Positions 1 through 7,679 of a stretch of DNA of 64,000 nt are shown piece by piece; position 1 is the first letter of the stretch; each line of letters opens with the position of its first letter. Source of the stretch: DAOLCO01 sp964612555. Lineage in GTDB: Bacteria > Bdellovibrionota_C > UBA2361 > SZUA-149 > DAOLCO01. The position numbers were made by a program, and so were the translations under genes. Location of the stretch: positions 1 through 64,000 of the forward strand of contig CAZTBW010000002.1 of the NCBI GenBank assembly GCA_964612555.1. Direction: 5' to 3'. The notes under the pieces were generated by a model that was given only the letters and a program-made list of their open reading frames with translations, was not told the origin of the DNA and did no database searches.

Positions 1-2
1 GC

Positions 3-194
3 GATCCGGGACAACCCGGTCAACCTAGCGATCCTGGAAATCCGAGCGATCCAGGCGACCCGGGAAGCCCAAGTGATCCAGGTGATCCTGATCAACCAGG
101 ACACCCAAGTGACCCGGGAGGAAATCCGAGTGATCCCGGTGACCCGGGAAGTCCGGGTTATGGCTATGGCAGAGGAGTAAGGCTTTCTCAGTGA
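3..194 (+). CDS. Collagen-like Pro/Gly/Asp repeat protein, C-terminal fragment
   Basis: Open reading frame entering from the left edge and ending at TGA 192-194. It encodes about 63 residues, nearly all in a Gly-X-Y-like pattern built from DPG, SDPGN and PSDPG units, closing with a short GYGYGRG tail. The other two frames give either an early stop or a reading without repeats. Function is not known. The Pro/Gly/Asn-rich tail of the pseudopilin gene 1.6 kb downstream has similar composition, so this may be the end of a related surface or pilus protein. The 5' end is outside the window, so family membership cannot be judged. Confidence 0.5.
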   Translation, partial: DPGQPGQPSDPGNPSDPGDPGSPSDPGDPDQPGHPSDPGGNPSDPGDPGSPGYGYGRGVRLSQ

Positions 195-228
195 TGTCTT
201 ATATATGCGAGAGTAAAAGTTCTTTACT

Positions 229-780
229 GTGAAGAAAGTTTTTATTGTTTTCTTTGTATTACTGAACTTTTACGGCTCCATTCATTGGAACTTTATTGAG
301 TACTTTGATTTAAAGTATAATCAGCTGAGTCAGTTTGATAGCACTGGAAGTGTGCAGACGCTTAAGAAGTTTTTCTGGTGGTATCCTTATGTTATTGGTC
401 TTGACCAAAGATATACCATGTTCAGCACTATCCATAGGTCGTACTACGAGTACCAGTTTTATGGAGCAGGAGAAAATGGCGAAAAATATATCTATCCGAT
501 TGAGCTGCAATCTGAGAGGACTTTCTGGGAGCGCAATCTCTTTGATCATAAAAGAGGTAAACTCCATTTAATATTGTGGAATAGTAAATTCGGTAGAGAA
601 GCCTATTCTCAGTACCTTTACAGAACCTACGCGGCTGATGCTCCGTTCGAAATTAAAAAACTCGCTATAGACTGGTATTGGCAGGGAATATACCCTCTTG
701 ATAAGGCAAGAGAACTCGGTTCTGGGCTATCTGAGAAAAAAAACCTCTATATGACTGAAGAGTATGATATCAAAAATTGA
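229..780 (+). CDS. Small membrane-anchored protein of unknown function, upstream of HTTM gene
   Basis: 183 residues from a GTG start. One hydrophobic N-terminal segment (about residues 4-22) is followed by an aromatic-rich soluble part with many Tyr, Trp and Phe and no motif I recognise. Its 3' end overlaps the start of the HTTM gene by 17 nt, which suggests translational coupling and a joint function. No lipobox is seen; the N-terminus could be a signal anchor. It may be an accessory factor of the HTTM protein, but that rests only on position. Confidence 0.6.
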   Translation: MKKVFIVFFVLLNFYGSIHWNFIEYFDLKYNQLSQFDSTGSVQTLKKFFWWYPYVIGLDQRYTMFSTIHRSYYEYQFYGAGENGEKYIYPIELQSERTFWERNLFDHKRGKLHLILWNSKFGREAYSQYLYRTYAADAPFEIKKLAIDWYWQGIYPLDKARELGSGLSEKKNLYMTEEYDIKN

Positions 781-1621
781 TTCATTTTTTTTCCAGATGG
801 TGGATACCAGGATTTTTGCAGTTATCAGAATTACTTCAGGGGTTTTGATGACGCTCTGGGTACTGGCAGCATACCCGAACTGGTTCAGAGACTATCACTC
901 TGAGGGGATGCTTTCCTTGTATGTTATGGGTTCCGAATATCCCTGGTTTAATAAATGGTTTTCGGTTGTAGATGTTTTTGATGGATACGTGCCGATCATT
1001 TTTTGGTGGTGGTTTTGTCTGTTTGTCAGCCTGGCGTTTACTTTAGGTTTTTCGTCAAAGCTCATGTGCCTTTTGCTATTGATACTTCATACTTCTTTTC
1101 AGCACAGAAATTACTGGGCAAGTAATGCTGAACAGACTGTTTTTAGAATGATTTGTTTCTACAGTCTGTTTATGCCACTTGGGAGGAATTTCTCTATTGA
1201 TGCTTTACTCTTCAAAAACAAAAACAACCTTAGCCCAATATGGTCATTAAGAATGATGCAACTTCATTGCTGCGTCGTGTACTCCGTTAGTACCTATTGG
1301 AAAATCGTTAAAGATAAGGTCTGGTTATCAGGTGAGACCATGTACTACGTAATATATAATCCAATATGGTCAAAATTCCCTTTCCCGGAGTTATTTCTTA
1401 TACCCGGTGTTTCTCTCCTTGCCACCTGGGGGAGTCTCTTGCTGGAAGGGAGTTTTAGTATCCTGGTGTGGTTTCCCAGGCTTAGGAAATATATTGCTTT
1501 TATCGCAATAGCGTTTCAGTTTGTAATAGCCATTTTTCTCAATCATGTCGGCTTTTTTTCACTTTCAATGGCATGTGCACTGGTAAGCTTTCTGAGGTGG
1601 GGTGACTTAAAAAAGGGATAG
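764..1621 (+). CDS. HTTM-domain (vitamin K-dependent gamma-carboxylase-like) membrane protein
   Basis: 285 residues with about six to eight membrane segments. The N-terminal RITSGVLM stretch, the central QHRNYWASNAEQ segment and the later Lys-rich stretch leading into VWLSG match the layout of the HTTM (horizontally transferred transmembrane) domain shared with gamma-glutamyl carboxylases; a lysine there is the catalytic base in animal enzymes. The protein ends after the membrane domain and lacks the large lumenal region of the animal carboxylase, as do most bacterial HTTM proteins. Bacterial substrates are mostly unknown. It is coupled to the preceding small membrane protein and lies between a collagen-like gene and three pseudopilin genes. 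Family assignment is fairly sure; carboxylase activity is not shown. Confidence 0.7.
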   Translation: MISKIDSFFFQMVDTRIFAVIRITSGVLMTLWVLAAYPNWFRDYHSEGMLSLYVMGSEYPWFNKWFSVVDVFDGYVPIIFWWWFCLFVSLAFTLGFSSKLMCLLLLILHTSFQHRNYWASNAEQTVFRMICFYSLFMPLGRNFSIDALLFKNKNNLSPIWSLRMMQLHCCVVYSVSTYWKIVKDKVWLSGETMYYVIYNPIWSKFPFPELFLIPGVSLLATWGSLLLEGSFSILVWFPRLRKYIAFIAIAFQFVIAIFLNHVGFFSLSMACALVSFLRWGDLKKG

Positions 1622-1770
1622 GCTAAGAAAATTTCTTAATCACTGTAGAGATTTAGAAAAAGCATGAAGAAAATCGCATATTTTGTCGATTAGATAAGCA
1701 AGGGGTCTGGAGTTGGTGTTTTTTTGGGTAAGCGGTTTTTACAGGCGTATCTGATTTGGTGGCAATTGCT

Positions 1771-2733
1771 ATGAACGGTTTTGGAATCAAAAATAATCAA
1801 AAGGGTTCGATTCTTCTTGAAACATCCGTTTCTATCGGTGTTATACTTTTTATAATAGCAGGGGCTACTAACCTTGGTTCAATCATCTGGGAAGCTACAA
1901 TATTTACTGAGGTGAATCGATCTGCCAGCAGATATTCAACTATGCAGACCTATAATCGTATTCATTGTGGAGAAAGCTCACAAACATACAAGAACTTTGT
2001 TAAAGAAATGGTTATGAGCTATATGGGAAACTACAGGGAGAATAACTCTTCAAGCGGAAGAAACTCCTGGGAAACCACTCCTCATGTAGACCTTAGAACA
2101 GTGAGTTACCCCAGAAGCGGCATTGAAAGTAGTGATGGAGCACAGGATATGCTCTCCTTCGATTATTCCATAGTGACTATTCTGAACAAACCTGATTTAT
2201 CCTGCAAGTTCTGCTCGAGTTTCTTGAACCAGGTTTTTACCATGAGTACATCAAGTTTATTCATGTTGCCTTGTGCACTCTCCCCGGGCTTACGCAGTTC
2301 ATCTGGTAATAACCCCGGTAACGAGACCCCTCAGAACTTCAATCCTGATGATCAGAACGCTGAGGATGGCAACTTTGGTGGCTATAATCCTGTAGAGCCT
2401 GGTAATCCCCAAAACCCCGTTAACCCCAATAGCCCGGATATTTTCGGTGACGGTGACTATTATGATGTTGGAGAGCTGGATACTGAGCAACCGCGGGGAT
2501 TTAACGATTACCCGGAGGTGGGTGGTGATGTATTTGGTGGTGGAAAGGATAGTGGAATGCCCACTCATGAAGATTCTGGTAGTTTCCATGATTTTACTAC
2601 AGAAGAGCGTGATCTGCCTGATGGTTTCTATGAAGTACCTTCTTCGCTGCCAAAAGCGCCAAAAGATGTTATAAAAGGCGAGACAAGAGGCAACTCTTTT
2701 GATATCTTGGGTCCCATAACGACCTTAAATTAA
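1771..2733 (+). CDS. TadE-like pseudopilin with Pro/Gly/Asp-rich C-terminal tail
   Basis: The ATG at 1771 is preferred over the upstream TTG at 1756; it gives 320 residues. A short polar leader ends in KGSILLET, followed by about 20 hydrophobic residues, with Glu at +5 after Gly, as in prepilin-like TadE proteins. Residues about 180-310 are low-complexity and rich in Pro, Gly, Asn and Asp (PGN, PNP and DGD units). The family takes part in Flp/Tad pilus assembly. Two further TadE/TadG-type genes follow directly. The long acidic tail is unusual for TadE and resembles the repeat protein at the left edge. No Tad ATPase or secretin is in the window. Confidence 0.65.
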   Translation: MNGFGIKNNQKGSILLETSVSIGVILFIIAGATNLGSIIWEATIFTEVNRSASRYSTMQTYNRIHCGESSQTYKNFVKEMVMSYMGNYRENNSSSGRNSWETTPHVDLRTVSYPRSGIESSDGAQDMLSFDYSIVTILNKPDLSCKFCSSFLNQVFTMSTSSLFMLPCALSPGLRSSSGNNPGNETPQNFNPDDQNAEDGNFGGYNPVEPGNPQNPVNPNSPDIFGDGDYYDVGELDTEQPRGFNDYPEVGGDVFGGGKDSGMPTHEDSGSFHDFTTEERDLPDGFYEVPSSLPKAPKDVIKGETRGNSFDILGPITTLN

Positions 2734-2750
2734 GATTTTTTATCTACCGA

Positions 2751-3248
2751 ATGTTACCACATAATCCCGAAAAAGCTGCCCGAGAAAAGGGTGTTGCAAT
2801 GCTTGAGTTTGCCATTGTAGGGCTCCTGCTTGTCATGGTCATTGGATTTCTTTTTGACATGATGGTTCTCTATTTTAAAAATCAGGTGCTGGTTACCACT
2901 GTAACCAGAGGGACACGAAGTGTGGCGGTTAATTTTCCTCCCGGATTTACTCTTTCTGGCTTTAATACAGGCGAATACAGAGCCCAGCTTAATAATGTCT
3001 TAAAGCAGCGTTTTATAAATCATATTAACAATAACTATGTTTCCTTGACAGATGATGCACAAAATCCACCGCTGCAAGTTAACGCACAAATAGAGCAGTC
3101 TCCGGGTATGCCCTGGAATGAGCAGAAAGCAGGTGATGTGCAACTACTGGTTAATGTTGAGTGGAGTAATGTCTGTGTGTTTTGTTTTTTCCCAATACCA
3201 GCCAGAGCTTCTACTCAGGCAGTAATTGAAGATGAGTGCTTTTTTTAA
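2751..3248 (+). CDS. TadE-like pseudopilin
   Basis: 165 residues. The N-terminus has a charged leader ending in EKG, then VAMLEFAIVGLLLVMVIGF, with Glu at +5, the TadE-like class III prepilin pattern. The remainder is a small extracytoplasmic domain with a late Cys pair in the VCVFCFF segment. The gene starts 17 nt after the preceding pseudopilin and its TAA overlaps the ATG of the next gene (TAATG). The set is probably co-expressed and processed by a prepilin peptidase; one such gene lies at 56.1-56.9 kb, though it may belong to another system. Confidence 0.75.
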   Translation: MLPHNPEKAAREKGVAMLEFAIVGLLLVMVIGFLFDMMVLYFKNQVLVTTVTRGTRSVAVNFPPGFTLSGFNTGEYRAQLNNVLKQRFINHINNNYVSLTDDAQNPPLQVNAQIEQSPGMPWNEQKAGDVQLLVNVEWSNVCVFCFFPIPARASTQAVIEDECFF

Positions 3249-4090
3249 TGTTTAATTCAGATTTTTCAGCAGGGCAGCCTATGGTGTCTGATTACAGAGA
3301 GGAAGAAAAGGGAGTGGTTCTGCTTCTCCTGATAATTCTTATTCCTGTAGTTATAGGCATGCTCGGTCTTGCGATTGATATCGGGGTCTTTTTTCTTAAT
3401 CGTTCAAGCATGCAACAAACTGCTGATGCCATTACCCTTTCAGGGGTGCAGACATTTGAGAATTATAAAACAAGCCCCCTTGATACATTTTCACCGGATG
3501 TAAGGGATTTCAAGGATGTAAAAATCGTTGTTCTTGCCATGTTACTTGCACAGGTTACCACTGAAGAGTACGAGAGTTCTGATGGCAGTCTTTTTACAAG
3601 AGGGTTTCGGGGGATTAATGATGAAGCGGTTGGAGCTCTTACCGACAAAAGTGTATTTTTTAATCATGCGCCAGCTCTGGGGGCTTCCGGCTTTGAAGCA
3701 GAGTGTGAAATTGGCAGTGTTGATTTGAATCATTTTTTACATATGTCAAACTGTGCGAAATTCGGGAATGTTCTTATTAAAGTTACAAGAGGTGTTCGAT
3801 GTTATTCCGGGAACAGCAGATATTTCTGCTCACTTGAAAAGATGAGCGGAATAAATCCGGATAGCTGGCAGTTTGCCAATTCGGTAGAATTAAATATCCG
3901 GGTAGATGGAAGCGGTTCCTTTTTTGCGCGGACATTTCTTGGTGCGGATAATACTGATATTGGAATACATAGCGGGAGCTATCTTGGTCTTAACCCGCCT
4001 GTATGTGGTCAGCCTGATTGCGACACCATGCTTGGAGTGATGAACGCTCACACCCTGCCTATATGCAGACTGATAACAGGTTTTGAATAA
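3248..4090 (+). CDS. TadG-like Flp pilus-assembly protein
   Basis: The start at 3248 overlaps the previous stop codon and gives 280 residues; an in-frame ATG at 3236 is possible but would lie inside the previous gene. After a polar stretch, EKGVVLLLLIILIP opens a hydrophobic segment ending in AIDIGVFFLNRSSMQQTADA, the hallmark of the TadE/TadG-like N-terminal domain in which a helix leads into a QTADA-type sequence. The periplasmic part has about eight Cys and no von Willebrand A domain, so it is the short TadG type. It is the last gene of the pseudopilin set and converges on the Fic-like gene. Confidence 0.75.
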   Translation: MFNSDFSAGQPMVSDYREEEKGVVLLLLIILIPVVIGMLGLAIDIGVFFLNRSSMQQTADAITLSGVQTFENYKTSPLDTFSPDVRDFKDVKIVVLAMLLAQVTTEEYESSDGSLFTRGFRGINDEAVGALTDKSVFFNHAPALGASGFEAECEIGSVDLNHFLHMSNCAKFGNVLIKVTRGVRCYSGNSRYFCSLEKMSGINPDSWQFANSVELNIRVDGSGSFFARTFLGADNTDIGIHSGSYLGLNPPVCGQPDCDTMLGVMNAHTLPICRLITGFE

Positions 4091-4126
4091 ACTCCGTTAT
4101 CAGGAAAATCTGTTATCGGGGAACTA

Positions 4127-5161
4127 TCAAGTAGCCCGATAAGAAGTTGAACGCCCTCCCCCTTCTCTTACGAGGTGCCCTCTCTGGGCAAGTAAAGAGA
4201 GGTTGTATTTCACCGTGCTCAGGTTAATACCGGTTTCTGTAACTACACGCTCCCGGTTAAGTACCCCATGAGTTCTTACCGTTTCGAGAATTTTTCTCTG
4301 TGTTTCAGAAAGGAGCGCCTCACTGAACTGTTTATTGTGGAGTGAGGTGGTTTCAAGTGCTGACTCAAGAATCGTTTTGAACAGAAATTCGAGCCATACA
4401 TGGGTGGTAGACCAGTCTCCGAATGTTGAACGCTCGGCATGTCTGATGGTGCTGTAGTAAAGGCTTGATTGTTTCAGCAGTTGAACCCAGAGGTTGGAGG
4501 CACAAATAAACTCATATCCTCTATCTTTTAGAAGATGCCAGCTTATTGAAAGGGCTACCCGATGGTTTGCAGTGGGAAAGGGGTGCAGCTGAAGAAACAG
4601 CAAGTGAAAAATCCCGATTACCAGCAGCGGATGAGTCTCCTCGGCGTATAACTCCTCAGACACCCACTCCAGTAACTCCCTGTACCTTCGGGGAACCAGG
4701 AAGGGCGAGACGGTGGTGAAAATACGTTGATTTTCGTGAGAGTAAAATGCAGTAGAGTTGTTTCGGAAATGTTCCGAATGCTGAATTTTTTCCACGTTAA
4801 CAATAGTTGTGAATAATTTCTCCACCCCTTCTTCTGAAAGTTCGAGTTCCTGGGTGAGTGCTTTTTTGCAGGAATCAATTTCCTTCATGTGCTCAGCACT
4901 CACAAACGAGTGAAGGGAGAGATCAAGCGGTGAGGTACTCTTGAAATAACTGAGCACGGGGTGGGTAAGGGGTGCCGGGCTACTCTGGTCAAGACAAAGC
5001 ATGGCAAGGGCGTTTTTCTGTACTGCCTCCCGTTTGCTTTCTTCACTGAATATCTGGCTGTTAGAGGCAATGTGCTCCCAGGAGCCTGCATATCTTTCAA
5101 TCCGGGCAATGAGCTGGACAAGTCTGTTACTGGGTTTAATTTCAGGTTTAACTGCTACCAT
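4127..5161 (-). CDS. Fic-fold protein with degenerate active-site motif and winged-helix C-terminus
   Basis: 344 residues. The Fic core lies about 85-225, with the motif region HPFPTANHR at 193-201. The family consensus is HxFx(D/E)GNGRxxR: here the catalytic His, the Asn and the first Arg remain, but the acidic metal ligand is Thr and both Gly are changed. The last 60 residues form a winged helix (ETQRKILETVRTHG, then a recognition helix near LSTVKYNLSLL). Many Fic proteins carry such a DNA-binding tail and AMPylate targets or act as regulators. The lost acidic residue makes normal AMP transfer doubtful. Two 15-bp tandem repeats lie just before its start codon and may be its own operator. 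It converges on the TadG-like gene. Confidence 0.7.
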   Translation of the reverse strand: MVAVKPEIKPSNRLVQLIARIERYAGSWEHIASNSQIFSEESKREAVQKNALAMLCLDQSSPAPLTHPVLSYFKSTSPLDLSLHSFVSAEHMKEIDSCKKALTQELELSEEGVEKLFTTIVNVEKIQHSEHFRNNSTAFYSHENQRIFTTVSPFLVPRRYRELLEWVSEELYAEETHPLLVIGIFHLLFLQLHPFPTANHRVALSISWHLLKDRGYEFICASNLWVQLLKQSSLYYSTIRHAERSTFGDWSTTHVWLEFLFKTILESALETTSLHNKQFSEALLSETQRKILETVRTHGVLNRERVVTETGINLSTVKYNLSLLAQRGHLVREGGGRSTSYRAT

Positions 5162-5187
5162 ATCGAGTAATCACTATGTGTTGGGTT

Positions 5188-5217
5188 TTTGGACATTGAT
5201 AATTTGGACATTGATAA
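5188..5217. repeat. Two tandem 15-bp repeats upstream of the Fic-like gene
   Basis: TTTGGACATTGATAA occurs twice head to tail (5188-5202 and 5203-5217), identical in both copies, 27-56 bp upstream of the Fic-like start codon. A weak -10-like element (TATAGT read on the minus strand, 5231-5236) lies just beyond it, which would put the repeats between promoter and gene. An operator is an inference. Confidence 0.7.
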
Positions 5218-5407
5218 GCTGTGCGATAAAACTATACTTTTAGTATTCTATATCTCCCGCCCCTCCTAATCAATCCGACCTGATCAATCCAAAGGGCGAT
5301 TTTGAATTTTTTTTCTCTCTGCAATTGATGTTATGGGCAGTTTTAGGGTAGTTTAGGCAAAAAATGAGCGAAAAATACAAAGTTCAATAATATCAAAGGC
5401 TTAGACT

Positions 5408-5887
5408 TTGGCAACTAATTTTTCATCTAAAAATTTTCTTGGTTCTATTGAAACTCCCTGGTCAGTCAGAAATGACTCTTCGGGTTCGGGTTTTGATGAA
5501 CAGGGGGGCAAAGATCATTCCCTCAGTACTGCCTTTAAAAAAGAAGAGAAATATTCGCTTCTTAAGGATGGTTGTACGGTTCGTGGTGCTTTTGAGTGTC
5601 AGGGTGATCTGGTGCTTGAGGGGTTTATTGAAGGGGATCTTCTTGTACATGGTGAGCTTACCGTGTTTGAGACGGGGATGGTTCGTGCCAATATCCGGGC
5701 AACTTCGGTTAAGGTGTTCGGTCGTGTGGTGGGTGATATTATTTGCTCGGAGCGTATTGAACTTCATGCCACCTCGCAAGTACGTGGTAATCTCAAGGCA
5801 AAACGTCTTTTGATTCAGGATGGGGTAGTTTTTGATGGTCGTTGTGAAATGATGGGTGATGAATCGGGAGATGTTTATGCAGAATGA
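5408..5887 (+). CDS. Bactofilin (polymer-forming cytoskeletal protein)
   Basis: 159 residues from a TTG start preceded by AAAGGC. The central part, about 55-150, is the bactofilin/DUF583 right-handed beta-helix, seen as short repeating strands (GAFECQGDLVLEGFIEGDL, then GRVVGDIICSERIEL). Flanking tails are short and polar. Bactofilins self-assemble into filaments that position enzymes or shape the cell. Its last 11 nt overlap the start of the ATP synthase b'-b gene. Bactofilin next to atpF'/atpF is a known order in deltaproteobacteria such as Geobacter, so the coupling is ancestral and not peculiar to this strain. Confidence 0.85.
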   Translation: MATNFSSKNFLGSIETPWSVRNDSSGSGFDEQGGKDHSLSTAFKKEEKYSLLKDGCTVRGAFECQGDLVLEGFIEGDLLVHGELTVFETGMVRANIRATSVKVFGRVVGDIICSERIELHATSQVRGNLKAKRLLIQDGVVFDGRCEMMGDESGDVYAE

Positions 5888-7031
5888 TACTACACCTTTA
5901 GGTATTTCTGACATTATCGCAGGAGCGATTATTTTTCTTCTTCTTGCCTGGCTTGCTGTCAGTCTTGCCGGTCCTGAGGGAGTTGGTTTTCTTAAAAACC
6001 TGCTAACTCCCGAGCGTGCATTTGAGTTGTTATGTTCCGGGGGCTTGTTTCTTTTAGTCTGGCTCGTTATCGGAGAGATGGTGGCAAAGCCTTACCTTGA
6101 AAATCATTTTCTGAGAGAAGAGAAAACTCTTGGGCTTCAGGAAAAAAATGCGGCACTCAAAAAAGAAATCGAAAAACTAAAACTTGAGATTGTCTCGGAG
6201 CTTCGTACTGCCCGGCTTGAGGGAATTAAAAAACGGGATATAATTATTGCCGATTCAAGGAAGAAGGCGCAGGAAATGACGGAGCTGGGAAAACAGGAGG
6301 CTGGAAAAGACTGGGCAAAGGTGGCAAAGGAACTTGAGGGAGTTCGTGCTCAGGTTTTTGATTCACTTGACGGTGAGGTTTCGGGGCTTGCTTCTGCGAT
6401 GTATAGCAAGATTGTCTCCTCTTCGGGAAAAGTTCTTCACTCTGTGATTGCGGTGTTTTTACCGCTTGGTGCTTTATTTGCTGCCGGACTACTTACTGCG
6501 GTGCTATTTACTCCGGGGCTTTGTTACGCTGCATCTGGCGGGCATACTGATGCCGGCATTGAAACTCTTCTTTACCCCGCGCTTAATTTTTCCATCTATA
6601 TGGTGCTTGTCTTCTGGGTTGCAAGAAAGTTCGTGCGCCCGGTTCTTAGAAATTTCCGTGCTGAGGTTGAGTCGTTTGCGGTTCGTGTTCAGAATGAATA
6701 TGTCACTCTTGAGAGAGAGCTGGAGCAGCTACGGTTTCGCCTTGAGCATATCTCGGAAGAAAAGAGCGAGCTGGTTCAGGAGCTTGAAAAGTCAGCCCGG
6801 GATATATCAGGAGAGATTGCTTTGGCTGCGAATCAGAAAGTTGAGAACATGCGTCGTGATGTGCTCCTTCGTTCAGAGTCCGAGAAGCAAAAAGTGTATC
6901 AGGCAGCGAAGCAGGAGCTGGTGGCTAAGGTCATTCATAGTGTTCGTGACATGCTTTCTAAAAATTATTCCGAAGATCAGGACAAGTTATTGATTCGATC
7001 TGTCCTGTCCGGTTCTGAAACGCAAGTCTAG
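5877..7031 (+). CDS. atpF: ATP synthase F0 subunits b' and b fused in one polypeptide
   Basis: 384 residues if started at ATG 5877 (GGGAG seven bases upstream); an earlier in-frame ATG is at 5856. The protein has two b-like halves. The first has two hydrophobic segments (about 11-31 and 48-70), then a charged helix to about 180 that ends like a b' subunit. The second starts with a signal-like segment (about 189-213), a short exported loop ending near TLLYP, a membrane helix (about 231-250) with the RPVLRNF motif, and a long coiled coil. Each half has the length of a separate peripheral-stalk subunit. The four membrane segments would keep both coiled coils in the cytoplasm. No stop or frameshift separates the halves. 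An internal GTG near 6445 could also give free b. Confidence 0.8.
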   Translation: MQNDTTPLGISDIIAGAIIFLLLAWLAVSLAGPEGVGFLKNLLTPERAFELLCSGGLFLLVWLVIGEMVAKPYLENHFLREEKTLGLQEKNAALKKEIEKLKLEIVSELRTARLEGIKKRDIIIADSRKKAQEMTELGKQEAGKDWAKVAKELEGVRAQVFDSLDGEVSGLASAMYSKIVSSSGKVLHSVIAVFLPLGALFAAGLLTAVLFTPGLCYAASGGHTDAGIETLLYPALNFSIYMVLVFWVARKFVRPVLRNFRAEVESFAVRVQNEYVTLERELEQLRFRLEHISEEKSELVQELEKSARDISGEIALAANQKVENMRRDVLLRSESEKQKVYQAAKQELVAKVIHSVRDMLSKNYSEDQDKLLIRSVLSGSETQV

Positions 7032-7078
7032 GGTGTACTACTAAGGGTATATACAGTTAATCAGGGAGAGTACGATAC

Positions 7079-7636
7079 GTGGCATCAAAACATGGCAAGA
7101 TTAGTTTACGATATGCGCGGGCACTCCTTCGTGCGCTTGTTGCTGATGGTGCTGATAAAAAAAGGCTGTTTTCTGTGCTTGAAAGCCTGAGTGCGGTAAG
7201 TCTGGCATTGTCTTCCAATAAAGAAGCAAGTATCGCCATTCAAAACCCAATGATTGATTCTGCAAAAAAAGAACAGGTGATTCAGAAAATGCTGGACGCC
7301 GTTTCTTCCGATCAGCTTCTCTCTTCTTTTGCAAAAACGGTATTTGGTAATGGCAGGTTTGCAGCGTTTTCAGAGATCGCTGAAAGCTTCAGAGCTTTGG
7401 TGTATCAGCAGACAAAGATGGTATCTGTAAGAGTAACTTCTGCCAGGGATATGCAGGAAGATGAGCGCCGGTTTATTACTGATTCACTGCGATCAAGACT
7501 ACCGGGGGAGCCTGAACTTTTATGGCAGGTTGACCCAAAAATTATAGGTGGGGTGATTGTTGAATATGAAGGGCATCGTATAGATGCAAGTGTTCGGGGA
7601 GCCCTCTCGGGGATAGAGCGGGAGCTTCTCTCTTAG
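7079..7636 (+). CDS. atpH: ATP synthase F1 delta subunit
   Basis: 185 residues from a GTG start with AGGGAGAG about ten bases upstream. N-terminal RYARALLRALV and the C-terminal PKIIGGVIVEYEGHRIDASVRGAL match the delta/OSCP family (usual length about 180). The subunit joins the peripheral stalk to the top of the alpha3-beta3 head. It lies 47 nt downstream of the fused b'-b gene and 43 nt upstream of atpA in the same operon. Nothing unusual is seen in the sequence. Confidence 0.95.
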   Translation: MASKHGKISLRYARALLRALVADGADKKRLFSVLESLSAVSLALSSNKEASIAIQNPMIDSAKKEQVIQKMLDAVSSDQLLSSFAKTVFGNGRFAAFSEIAESFRALVYQQTKMVSVRVTSARDMQEDERRFITDSLRSRLPGEPELLWQVDPKIIGGVIVEYEGHRIDASVRGALSGIERELLS

Positions 7637-7679
7637 GTAAATTACTTAACGATAAGCAAATGGAATAAAAAGGAATATG

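Noticed and set aside
1..180. Frame-1 reading ending in TAA at 178-180
   Set aside because: It gives no repeats or family resemblance; the third frame gives a clean Pro/Gly/Asp repeat, so that one was kept.
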